DNA of 64,000 nt from Perognathus longimembris pacificus (Eukaryota > Chordata > Mammalia > Rodentia > Heteromyidae), in contig NC_063164.1 in assembly GCF_023159225.1 (NCBI RefSeq), positions 72,649,300 through 72,713,299 of the forward strand. Reading direction: 5' to 3'. This document shows positions 47,431 through 58,310 of this stretch, piece by piece. The position numbers and the translations under genes are program-made. The notes below the pieces were generated by a model. It had not been told where the DNA came from, did no database searches, and saw only the letters and a list, made by a program, of their open reading frames with translations. Numbering within the stretch: the stretch's first letter is position 1; each line of letters opens with the position of its first letter.

Positions 47431-48262
47431 ATTTAAACCTTCTAAACAGACCCATATCCAGTATTGAAATAGAAATGGCAATAAATGATCTCCCATCCAA
47501 GAAAAGCCCAGGTCCAGATGGATTCATTGCACAATTCTACAAGGCCTTCAAAACAGAACTCACACCAATATTTATCGAACTCTTCAATGAAATTGAAAGA
47601 GAACATTCACTACCAGACACATTCTATGAAGCCAGTATAACCCTCATCCCAAAACCAGGCAGGGACTCATCACGGAAAGAGGACTATAGACCGATTTCCC
47701 TGATGAACATCGACGCAAAAATTCTCTACAAAATTCTGGCGAATCGACTTCAACAGGTCGTCAAAAAAATCATAAAGCACAATCAAACTGGATTCATCCC
47801 AGGGATGCAAAGTTGGTTTAATATACGCAAGTCAATTAATGTAATCCACCACATCAACCGGAGCAAGGTAAAGAACCACATGGTTTTATCTCTGGATGCG
47901 GAAAAAGCTTTGGATTAAATCCAGTACCCATTTATGGTAAAAGCCCTGGAAAAACTGGGATTCTAGGGAACATTCGTGAATATAACCAAGGCAGTTTATG
48001 ACAAACCAACAGCAAGCATAACTCTAAATGGTGAAAAACTAAAGCCATTCCCTTTAAAATCAGGAACAAGGCAGGGATGTCCACTCTCTCCCCTCCTCTT
48101 CAACATAGTACTAGAATCCCTAGCCAGAGCAATTAGGCAAGAAGAAAATATAAAGGGGATCCAAATAGGAAAATATGAAGTTAAACTTTCTCTCTTCGCT
48201 GATGCCATGATCCTATACCTAAAGAACCCCATAGACTCTACCCCCAAGCTACGTGAGCTGAT
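47430..48262 (+). pseudogene. L1 RT segment fused behind ORF1 (catalytic D lost)
   Basis: Reads '[20 protein letters not shown]' through the fingers and palm to '[15 protein letters not shown]', near-identical at DNA level to 34632-35465. The catalytic box is FADAM instead of FADDM (48198-48212; second Asp codon gac replaced by gcc at 48204-48206). A stop lies near 47918 in 'KALD', with the frame restored further on. It is joined at 48262 to the first codons of another ORF2. Confidence 0.92.
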
Positions 48263-50287
48263 CCATCACCTCCCTGTCCTAACTCTCAATATTAATGGAC
48301 TTAACTTTCCAATTAAATGACATAGATTGACAAGTTGGATCAAAAAACAAGATCCAACTTTCTGCTGCCTCCAAGAGACACACCTTGCCAGCAAAAGCAA
48401 ACATATTCTAAAAGTGAAAGGCTGGAATAAAATCTATCAAGCAAACGGCCCCTGAAAACAGGCCAGTATCGCAATCTTAGTATCAGATAAAATTGACTTC
48501 AAATTGAAACCAGTAAAAAGAGACAAAGAAGGTTACTCCATTCTAAAAAAGGGATCTCTCCCGCAGGAGGACATAACTGTCTTAAACATCTACACACCAA
48601 ATAGAGGAGTTCCCAACTTCATCAACCAAACACTACTGACTCTAAAAACTCTCATAGACCCAAACACATTGATTGTTGAGACTTTAACACACCTCTCTCA
48701 CATCTGGACAGATCCACATGCCAAAAACTGAGCAAAGAAACCTCAGAACTTAACAACTGCATAGACAATCTAGTTTTAACTGACATCTACAGAATATTCC
48801 ATCCAGTAACACCAGAATATAAATTCTTCTCAGCAGCACATGGAAAATTCTCCAAAATAGATCACATGTTAGGACACAAAGCAAACCTACACAAATTCAG
48901 AAACATTGAAATCATTCCTTGCATTTTCTCAGACCACAAAGGGATAAAACTAGAGCTCAACACCAAAGAAAACCCCACAATTCATGGGGACGCAACACTA
49001 CATTGCTGAGCCACCGATGGATCATTGGGGAAATCAGAACAGAATTTCAAATGTTTGTGGAATTCAACTAAGAGAAACACACAAATTACTTGCTCCTCTG
49101 GGACACAGCAAAGGCAGTACTCAGAGGAAAATTTATAGCCCTGAGCACCTACATCAACAAATTGGAGAAATCTCAATTCAACAATTTAACAAAAAAACTT
49201 AAGCTCCTTGAAAGAGAACAACAAAGCAAACCCCTAGCCAATAGGTGGAAGCAAATCAAATTAGAATTAAATGACTTAGAATAAAAAAAAATAGATTCAA
49301 CAAAATGAAGAGTTGGTTCTTTGAAAAAATTAACAAGATAGACACACACCTAGAAACCTGACCAAAAAAGACAGCCTGACCAAAGGCCAGCTCATCCAAA
49401 TAAACAAGATCAGAGACAAAACAGGTAACCTCACCACAGAAAAATCAAAGATCCAGAATATAAGAAGGGACTATTTTGCAAACCTATATGCCAACAAATT
49501 CGAGAACTTGGAAGAAATGGACAAATTCCTAACATAAATTGATATGGCCAAACTCAACCAAGAAAATTTAAATGTACTGAACAGACCCTTATCCAGAAAT
49601 GAAATTGAAACTGCAATAAGACATCTCCCTTCCAAGAAAAGCCCAGGTCCAGAGGATTCACAGCGGAATTCTACAGGGCTTCGAAACAGATCTCACACCA
49701 ACACTCCTCAAACTCTTCAATGAAATAGAGAGTGAAAGCTCACTACCAAACACATTCTACGATGCTAGTATAATGGTAATCCCTAAACCAGACAGGGACC
49801 CATCAAGCAAAGAGAACTATAGACCCATTTCCTTGATGAACGTCAATGCAAATCTTCTTAACAAAATTCTGGCCAACCGACTTCATTGGGTCATCAAAAA
49901 AACTCATACACTATGATCAAACTGAATTAATTCCAGGGATGCAAAGTTGGTTCAATATACACAAGCCAATTAATGTAGTCTACCACATCAGCAGGAGCAA
50001 GGCAAAGAATCACATGCTTATATCCCAGATGCAGAAAAGGCATTTGACAAAATGCAGCACCTATTTATGATAAAAGCCCTGGAAAAACTGGGATTCCAGG
50101 GAACATTCCTGAATATAATAAAGGCTGTCTATGACAAACCAACAGTGAGCACAGTATGAAACACTGAAAAGCTAAAGCCATTCCCTTTAAAATCAGGAGC
50201 AAGACAAGGATATCTGCTCTCTCCTCTCCTCAACATAGCAGTAGAATTCCTAGCCAGAGCAATTAGTCAAGAAGAAAACATACAGGT

Positions 50288-50421
50288 GATCCAAATAGAA
50301 AAAGATGAATTTAAACTTTTTCTCTTTGCAGACGACATGATCCTATACCTAAACGATCCAAATAGAAAAAGATGAAGTTAAACTTTCTCTCTTTGCAGAT
50401 GACATGATCCTATTCCTAAAG
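50288..50421 (+). repeat. 67-bp tandem duplication across the RT active site
   Basis: 50288-50354 and 50355-50421 both run from 'gatccaaatagaaaaagatg' to 'cctatacctaaac'/'cctattcctaaag' and both encode FADDM. Sixty-seven is not a multiple of three, so the frame breaks. Confidence 0.92.
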
Positions 50422-50515
50422 AACCTCATAGACTCTGCTCCCAAGCTACTAGAGCTGATATAAAACTTTGGCAAAGTAGTAGGATATAAAGTAAATCCTC
50501 AAAAATCAATGGCTT

Positions 50516-50693
50516 GGGACTGGGAATTTGGCCTAGTGGTAGAGTCCTCGCTTTTGGTTCTATTCTTCAGCACCATATATAGAAAAAGCCAGAGGTGATG
50601 CCATGGCTGAAGTGATAGAGTACTAGCCTTGAGCAAAAAGAACCCAGGGCCAGTGGTCAGGCCCTGAGTTCAAGCCCCAGGACTGGTTAAAAA
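50516..50693 (+). mobile_element. IDL-Geo SINE inside L1 ORF2, 15-bp TSD
   Basis: ID half ('gggactgggaatttggccta') with a shortened middle, then a Geo half ('agccagaggtgatgccatgg ... ccccaggactggtt') and A tail. The TSD aaaaatcaatggctt is perfect at 50501-50515 and 50694-50708. It inserted after the old L1 and so dates it as older. Confidence 0.95.
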
Positions 50694-52315
50694 AAAAATC
50701 AATGGCTTTTATATACGCCAACAACCAGAATAGCAAGGCTGAAATCAGAAAAGCAATGCCTTTTGCTATAGCCTTATATAACATAAAATACCTAGGAAGA
50801 ACATTAACCAAAGAAGTGAATAAAATCTGTGATGAGAACTTTAAAAACCTGAAAAAGGAAATTAAGGCAAAACTCAAGAAATGGAAAAACCTCCCAAGCT
50901 CCTGGATTGGGAGGATTAACATCATGAAAATGGCAATATTACCAAAAGCTATCTACAAATTTAATGCAATACTCATCAATATCCCAACACAGTTCTTCAA
51001 TGAAATAGAGGAAGCAATTCAGAAATTCATATGGAACAATAAAAAAACCTGGAATAGCAAAAACAATCCTAAATAGAAAGAATAATGCAGGAGGAATATC
51101 AATACCAAACTTTAAGTTGTATTACAAAGCTATAGTAATAAAACCAGCTCGGTACTTGCACAAGAACAGCCCCAAGGACCATGGAACAGAACTGAAGATC
51201 CAGAAATGAACCTACAGACTTACGGATACCTAATCTGTGACAAAGGTGCTAAAAATATAGGTTGGAACAAAGACAGCCTCTTCAACAAATGGTGCTGGCA
51301 AAACTGGGTCAACATCTGTAACAAATTAAAACTAGATCCTTATTTATCATCCTGAATCAAAAGCAATTCCAAATGGATCAAAGACCTAGAAATAAAAACA
51401 GATACCCTGAAAACAGTACAAGAAGGAATAGGAGAAGCTCTAGCCCTCCTTGGCACTAGAAGAAAATTCCTCAACAAAGGCCCAGCAACCCAACAAATCA
51501 AAGAAAGGTTGGACAAGTAGAACTGTATCAAACTGCAGAGCTTCTGCAGGGCAAAGGACATAGCTCACAAGATAAACAGAAAGCCCACAGACTTGGAAAA
51601 GATCTTTACCATCCACACAACCGACAAAGGCCTGATATCTAAAAGATACACAGAACTCAAAAAATTAAATTCCTCCAAAACAAATAATCAAAGAACCAAC
51701 AGCCCTCTCAACAAATGGGCTAAAGATCTAAAAAGAAACTTCTTTGAAGAGGAACTGAGAATGGCCAAGAGTCAAATGAAAAAAGTGCTCTACATCACTG
51801 GCCATAAAAGAAATGCAAATGAAAACTACATTGAGATTCCACCCCACTACAGTAAAAAAATGTCCATTATCAGGAAATCCAATAATAACAAAAGCTGGAG
51901 AGAATGTGGCCAAAAGGGAACCCTGCTACATTGTTGGTGGGAATGCAAAGGTGTTCAACCCTTCTGGAAAACAGTGTGGAGGTTCTTAAGAAGGCTAAAC
52001 ATAGAGCCCCCCTACGACCCAGCAGCCTCACTTTTGGGCATTTACTCAAAATACCAAAAGCAAGACCATACTAAAGCCACCAGCATAACTATGTTCATTG
52101 CAGCACAACTTGCTAAAACATGGAACCAAAGTAGATTTCCCTCAGTAGACGAGTGGATCAGGAAAATGTGGTACATATACATGATGGAATTCTATGCCTC
52201 CATGAGAAGGAATGACGCTGCCCCATTCATAAGGAAATGGAAGGACTTGGAAAAAATCATATTAAGTGAAGTGACCCAGACCCAAAGAGACATAACCCTA
52301 TGGTGTCCCTCATAG

Positions 52316-52860
52316 GGAATAGCTAGTAGATGATTAGGCTAGTCATGGTAGAAGATCAAAATACATGATCACATAAGATGATGCCAAGTGAAATGAACTC
52401 CACTTTACAGAAACAAGAGTTATACCACTGTTGTAATTATTATCAACATGCCATGTGAAACTGTACCTTTTGTATTTTTTGGTTTTTTTTTCTTGTCTGT
52501 TTGTTTGATTGTTTTCTTTTGTTTCTCTTGTATTCCCTTCCTGTGGTTGTACCCCAGCTTCCACTATATCTCATCTGAACACCCTGGAAACTGTTAATAC
52601 AGGTATTAGAACTGGGGAAGGAAAAGATACTATCAAAATTGAGACAAAGGACAAAAAAAGCACTCCTTTCCAAAAGCACTACTTACAAAACCATTTGGTG
52701 TAAATCAACTGCACAACTCTTGGAGGGAGAGGGCAAGGGGGAGGAAGGAGGGGGGAAAATAAGGGTGGAGGTAACAAGCTGAACAAGAAATGTACTCACT
52801 GCCTTACATATGAATCTGTAACCCCTGTGTACCACACTTTGACAATAAATAAAAAAGTTT
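52316..52860 (+). mobile_element. Old L1 3' UTR and tail
   Basis: Same 3' UTR type as the other tails, with polypurine tract (52723-52772) and 'cactttgacaataaataaa' before the A-rich tail. The right TSD copy follows at 52876-52894. Confidence 0.92.
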
Positions 52861-52894
52861 TAAAAAATAAAAAAAAGAATCATCCCAACTTAAG

Positions 52895-53509
52895 TATGTG
52901 ACTTTTAAATCACTTCCTAAGAGGTCTTTGGTCTTCTCAAAGCTGGTATGTGGATTTTTTTTTCTTCTTGAATAATTACACTTTAAACTGATAGTGTCTC
53001 ATGTTACTATGGGAGGAGTTAAAGGCATTACTTCCAATTTTAAACTAAGAATCCATGAAAATAACAAAAATTTTAAATAAAATTGTGGAAGCCATTATAT
53101 TTGAAACTAGCCATATACAGGCAAATGAGATCTTGGTCTTAAAAAGTTCTAGGCTAGGGGTATAGTTGAGGGTCAGGCTACTTACTTAGCTCAGGAAAGG
53201 CCTTGGGATCAATCACTCAGCCTTCCTCCCACTTCCCCCATGCCTTCCAAAGAGGTTATAAATTGGGAGGCAGAAGCTGGAGTATAGACAAATGATTATC
53301 CATAACTAATTGTATGATGGTACAAAGAAAATGCTAACAAAATTCTTGGAGCAGAATGTACTTAGACTATGATATATCAGATATAATTGGAAAAAAAATC
53401 AAAGAAAGTTTTTAGAAGTACAAGGTTTACAGAAGTTTATAGAAATTCAAGTTGAATCAAAAAGAGAAGAAAAAAGAGAGCCTTCCCTGGAAAGGGGTTA
53501 TTAGAAAAT

Positions 53510-53511
<2 letters not shown>
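52895..53511. other. Mostly unique sequence; possible ID-like scrap
   Basis: A degraded ID-like monomer may lie at 53152-53222 ('ctaggggtatagttgagg ... aaggccttgggatcaatc'). Nothing else recognised. Confidence 0.4.

Positions 53512-53587
<76 letters not shown>
53512..53587 (+). repeat. (GA)n microsatellite, 76 bp pure
   Basis: About 38 uninterrupted AG/GA units. Confidence 0.97.
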
Positions 53588-53589
<2 letters not shown>

Positions 53590-54237
53590 CACAGGGGTCT
53601 CCTGATAAAAGCGAGTACCGTTTTGGGTGAGTTCTACAAAGGGCTTGAATTGCACAGACACACTGGAAATGAATAAGAAGGAACCATTTTAAGAAATAAC
53701 ACAGTTTTCTCCGAGTGCTCTCAGGCAGAATATATTATCTCGTTCATCAAGTCCTCCTGACCTTCCTGTGAAGGTATTATCTCCAATGAACAGAAGAGAA
53801 AGGGAAGAATTGGAAGGTTGCAAATTTGTAGTAGGCAGAAGTGCTGACTGAGACTTGGTCCAATATCTCTGTATTATGTTGCAGTTGTTGTAATATAAGG
53901 ATATTAGAGGAGGAAAGTAGAAGGAAAATTCAAGAATAATTCGTTCTGATCTGAGTATTCTGAGCATTTAGAATTTTAAGGAGAAACTGGCTCTGGGGAA
54001 GATAATCTGTTTGATTTGGGTTTCGTGGCATTTGAAGACATGAGTGATTTAGTGGGATGTGTTTAAGAAGAAATTTGGCAACAGAGTTAACGGGTTCAGA
54101 TGTTCTACCCTAAATCTTCCTCCTGATCTGCAAGTCAAGTAAACTTCATGTCCTCCCTGTGCCCCAACTCAGCTGTCAGTTGTTTAATTATTTTCTTACT
54201 GACTGAGAGGCCACAGAACTTTAAAATGAAGAGGAAG
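53588..54237. other. Unique sequence, nothing recognised
   Basis: No gene or repeat recognised. Confidence 0.45.
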
Positions 54238-54500
54238 AGCTGGGCACTGGTGGCTCATGTCTGTAATCCTAGCCACTTAGGAGGCTAAAATGTGAGGACT
54301 GTGGGTCAAAGCCAGCCCAGAAAGGACAGTGTTTGAGATTTATCATCAATTAAATACCCCCAAACTGTAAGTGGAGCTTTGGTTCAAGTGGTAGAGCAGT
54401 AGCCCTGAGCAAAATATGTCAAGAATAGCACTCGGGCTCTGAGTTCAAACCCCAAGACCATCAAAAAAAAAAAAAAAAAAGAAAAAAGAAAGAAAAAAGG
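54238..54500 (+). mobile_element. Composite SINE (B1-like + tRNA-like/Geo)
   Basis: Clear B1 head 'gagctgggcactggtggctc atgtctgtaatcctagc', linker 'tgagatttatcatcaattaa', right half 'agtggagctttggttcaagt ggtagagcag ... ctgagttcaaaccc', and an A-rich tail. Confidence 0.88.
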
Positions 54501-54775
54501 ATAGAATGTTAGTATGCATGCTGCAGGCCAAGGTCTTTTCTTATTCACATATAATTGGGAGAATATGTCTTGAGTTTATATGAACCTATTTATATTTTGC
54601 AGGGTAGATACCTTGAACATGAGATTGAGCGATGGAAGCCACACCTAGAATCCTGCTTTATCCATTCTACAAGAGACCTCTTTAAAAAAAATTTTTTTTT
54701 TAAACTGGGCATACTGAAAAGACCTTTGAGTGCCTGTAGGAATAGCAAAGGAAGTAAACTTTAAGCAGTGACCAC

Positions 54776-54895
54776 CATGCTTGGTAGTGCATTCTTACAG
54801 TCTCAGCTCCTCTGAAGCTGAAGTGAGAGGATCACTTGAGGATACAAACTCAGGACTAACTTGGCAACATTACAAAATTTGTTTTTTTTTAACAC
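54776..54895 (+). mobile_element. 7SL/B1-like SINE monomer
   Basis: 'catgcttggtagtgcattct tacagtctcagctcctctga agctgaagtgagaggatcac ttgagg' follows the B1/Alu order including the G-A-G-G-A-T-C-A-C-T-T block. The T-run at its end replaces an expected A tail. Confidence 0.7.
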
Positions 54896-55089
54896 AAACA
54901 AACAAATAAGAACAAAATTCAAAAACAGTGATAATATGTGGAAAATATAGAGAAGCTTTCATTTAAAATGTAAGTTGACCACATAGTAGAAAGCTTCTTC
55001 ATTATTGTACAAAGGATAATAGCATGAGTGTTCTCTGAATGATTCACTAAGCAAGTCTTAGGCAAAGGTTCTTATTCCATGGAGAAGAA

Positions 55090-55225
55090 TATAATGAGAC
55101 TAAGAACTGAGAGTTCTAGGGTTTAAACCTGGCTCTAAGGAAAGCTAGTTGAGTAATTATCTGTAAGTTAGTTACTTATAAAATAAGGACAATATGGTCA
55201 AATTCCCTGAGTTGCTAATGTTATA
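55090..55225 (+). mobile_element. Possible MIR fragment
   Basis: 'ctagggtttaaacctggctc' and 'gtaagttagttacttataaa ataaggac' resemble the sense MIR core and 3' end. Weak. Confidence 0.3.
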
Positions 55226-55509
55226 GTAAAGACTGGAGTATATTTAGAAAAAGTTCAACAAAAGGAGTCTTTCCCCCATTTTTTAAATTGCTTTGTTATT
55301 TGTTTACTTTTCTAGTCCCTTTCTTTCTGTTTTCTTTATTTTTGCTGTTTATACCTAAGCCAATTCTTCCAAACATGAACTAAGAGTGGCAAGATATAGC
55401 CTTCCACCATCACAGCATTTCATCTGCTTCAAAGGGTCAAAAAACTTGCTTTGAACCTATGTCTTCTTAAACAAAATAAATAAAAGGGAAAATCCTAATG
55501 TAATCCTAT

Positions 55510-55945
55510 GGCATTGACACAGGAGAAAATTACTGTAATTATGCAAATTAAAATAAGTCAACAAGTTTCAGAACACAATGCACGATAAGTAATGTTTTTC
55601 AAAATAACAGTCACTGAGCCTGGTCATTTGCACTTAATAATAGACTCAGGAGGGAGCCTTGTATCTGGGGAGAAACAGCTGTGGTAATAGATGTATTATG
55701 GCTTTGATAGGTTCTTGCTGGTAATTTTATTTCTCTATTTGCTTTAGATTATAGAATACTCCCTGCTATTGAAATTCCCATAATTCCCAGGGCTTTAATT
55801 AAGTGATTGGATCTGACAACTTGAATTGAGGCAGCCCACCACTATGTCAGTTTATACCAGGATGATATTATCACAGCCCTGGAAAATATAGGCTCAGGCT
55901 TTAATTGATGTCTTGAGCTGTCTCTTTGTGACGCATGAGGAACAC
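55510..55945. promoter_or_regulatory. Candidate enhancer-like conserved non-coding element
   Basis: Non-repetitive stretch with an octamer (POU) site in 'gtaattatgcaaattaa' (atgcaaat at 55541-55548), paired homeodomain sites ('ggctttaattaagtgattgg' near 55792-55811, 'ggctttaattgatg' near 55897-55910) and a GATA-like 'ctttgatagg'. No protein-like frame. The arrangement is typical of developmental enhancers, but this is an inference from motifs alone. Confidence 0.3.
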
Positions 55946-56187
55946 ATGCCTCTATATGCTTTTGAAAGGTATTGAACATGACATATTGCAGTGAACTTCA
56001 TAATACCCAGAAGATTCGATAGCTGATATAAAGTGGTATGTTTGCATGGTGGTGCATCAGAAAGCATGCAAGCTTTGAAAGTAGACTTATGTTTAAGTCT
56101 CAGATCTACTGGAAATTGACAGGATTCCCTGGTAAGTGATCTCACCTTCTAGACACTTGAATTTCTCTTTTCAAAAATTAGAAGATA

Positions 56188-56365
56188 AGGCCTAGTGGCA
56201 AGAGTGCTTGCCTCCTATACATGAAGTCCTGGGTTTAATTCTCCAGCACCACATATACAGAAAATGGCCAGAAGTGGCACTGTGGCTCAAGTGGCAGAGT
56301 ACTAGCCTTGAGCAAAAAGAAGCCAGGGACAGTATTCAGGCCTTGAGTCCAAGCCCTGGACTGGC

Positions 56366-56398
<33 letters not shown>

Positions 56399-56408
56399 TA
56401 ATAATAAT
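56188..56408 (+). mobile_element. IDL-Geo SINE with (AAT)n tail, TSD
   Basis: Slightly 5'-short ID monomer ('aaggcctagtggcaagagtg') and full Geo monomer, tail expanded into (AAT)n at 56367-56411. The TSD aaattagaaga lies at about 56175-56185 and 56409-56419. Confidence 0.93.
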
Positions 56409-57001
56409 AAATTAGAAGAATTTCATCAAGCATGAGTAATACAAATGTTATAAGATATAATCTCTGAGCTTAGCAAGTATGTCATAGGAATTTAATAACA
56501 ATAATTTCCTTTTTCTTGAACCTAATTTAAAATAAGTAACTGCTTGTAGAAGTATTCTACCATTTATTTTCATTGGTGAGTCCTTGAGATATAGGTTCCT
56601 TTTCTTGGTTTGAGGGCAAATTTGGCCACAAGAACCTGAGATTGGCTAGGATTGCAACCATCTTCATTCAATTTTGGAAATAAATAAAACACCATTTACT
56701 GAAATTGGGCATTGTGGTTTTCTTCTCATCACTCCATCCTTCCCACATACATCAACTTGGATAACAGGTGTTGATGTTTTATCTCAGCAGAAACAGAAGC
56801 AAATGTAGTAGCCTGCAGTCATATGGCAAATACTGATCATGTACAGTGGTTTGTGGTTTTTCTGTCCCTCTGATGAAGCATCTTCATGCAGACTGGATCC
56901 CACTTTCTGGGTAACAAGAAATACACCCATCTCATAATAAGGAACAGAACTTGCTTTAGTCCAGGCCAAACTTAAGTTTGGCATATAAAATGTCTCAGAG
57001 A

Positions 57002-57209
57002 GGGGCTGGAGATATGGCCTAGTGGCAAGAGTGCTTGCCTCGTATACATGAGGTCCTAGGTTCGATTCCCCAGCACCACATATACAGAAAATGGCCAGAA
57101 GTGGCGCTGTGGCTCAAGTGGCAGAGTGCTATCCTTGACCTAGAAGAAGCCAGGGACAGTGCTCAAGCCCTGAGTCCAACCCCCAGGACTGGCCAAAAAA
57201 AAAAAAAAA
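57002..57209 (+). mobile_element. IDL-Geo SINE, near-consensus, 10-bp TSD
   Basis: Complete ID and Geo monomers with a pure A tail of about 15 nt. The TSD gtctcagaga lies at 56992-57001 and 57210-57219. Confidence 0.95.
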
Positions 57210-57219
57210 GTCTCAGAGA

Positions 57220-58189
57220 AGCTGTTACTCATTGCACAAAGGCTAAAGGACCTATAATCATTTCTGTCATGCCTGCTACTTCTCTTTTCTATGAATGCAT
57301 GGGGCATTGTCATGAATTTCATGATTATTAAAGGAAAATAATATAGAACAAATTTCCATATACTGTGTCCATGAAAACTTCCTTCCACTAAAGAGAAAAA
57401 CAGGAAAATGGAAACAAACTCTGGGCTAATTGAGCTATATAACTGTGAAAAGCAGGCAAGATAGTTTGCTGTAAGGCCTTGGAAGTCACAGTTTCACTGG
57501 GCATTGTGCTTTTTTCCAGTGCTTTTTTATTTGTATGGATAAGGGTGCAGTAATCCTACAGAATAGAGACAATCTGTCCAAATCTGTGATCTTGAGAAAC
57601 TAGATTCTCTCAGGGTACTTACCTCACACTGCAGCGCTCCTTTTCTTTTCCTGGATGCACTTTGAACTTGGCCTTGAGATTCCCTCACTGCAGAACTCAC
57701 TCATGTTGTCTTACTATTTTTCTCCTCCGATAAAAGTTTGATCTTTATCACTGTGAACATTAATGGCTGCCAATCTTTTGCTAGCGATATGTATTAGCAG
57801 AAACGATTCCCTTAACATACTCCCTACAGTTGGATCTCAAATAGCAGATATATGTGAATCAACCATTCAGCATCAGGAATCCTTTTTTTCAACATGATTC
57901 AAATCACATCACATGAGATAATAAGATGCCATAGAAAAATGGAGACAGGAGTTACAAATTTGTTTTACAAAATTGCACTTAAGTTGCATTCTTCTGAACT
58001 GTGATGACTGTTCAGATTAAAAGCTTGTCAAAAAAGCTCCCAAAGTACATGATATATTAGCTTATAGCAGAGTAAGATTCATACTGAGAAGTCTGGACAA
58101 AATATAAAAATTGATCTGGGTGAAAAATTTGGAAAACAGCTGAGGCAACTGAGGGACCACATTACTTAGAGATGAGTTGATTAGATGCA
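57220..58189. other. Unique sequence, nothing recognised
   Basis: No gene or repeat recognised. Confidence 0.45.
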
Positions 58190-58310
58190 CATATATGTAC
58201 ATACATATAATATGTGTATATGTGCATATGTAATACATACATGATATGTGTATAGTATGCATATATATGTGTTTATGTATGTATATGCATATATACATAC
58301 ATATCTATGA
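58190..58310. repeat. (CATA/TATG)n AT-rich microsatellite
   Basis: Alternating 'acatacatataatatgtgta' type words, partly self-complementary. Confidence 0.9.

Larger units (their letters stand above)
48262..52315 (+). pseudogene. Old L1 ORF2 (EN, RT, C-terminal), many lesions
   Basis: EN starts '[16 protein letters not shown]' (48270 onward; Asn of the NxNG motif visible) with 'CCLQETHLASKSK'. RT begins at about 49470, with FADD at about 50327-50338 and again, through a 67-bp tandem duplication, at about 50394-50405. The C-terminal frame at 51593-52315 is largely open and has the [18 protein letters not shown] motif and 'KMWYIYMMEFYASMRRN'. Stops and frameshifts are scattered and a SINE interrupts RT at 50516-50693. 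Confidence 0.9.
43213..52875 (+). mobile_element. Chimeric/nested L1 locus
   Basis: Within one pair of TSD-like repeats lie four blocks. (A) 43213-44710, older L1 5' UTR and ORF1 start. (B) 44711-47430, a second, younger L1 5' end with its own 5' UTR and most of ORF1. (C) 47430-48262, an RT segment nearly identical to 34620-35470. (D) 48262-52875, a decayed L1 from the first codons of ORF2 (EN) to the poly(A) tail. A and D together make one old element. B and C together make an internally deleted young element with a clean 5' end but no 3' end. The simplest history is insertion of the young L1 into the old ORF1, followed by a deletion that removed the young 3' part and the old ORF1/ORF2 junction. 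Assembly misjoining is the main alternative. Confidence 0.85.
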
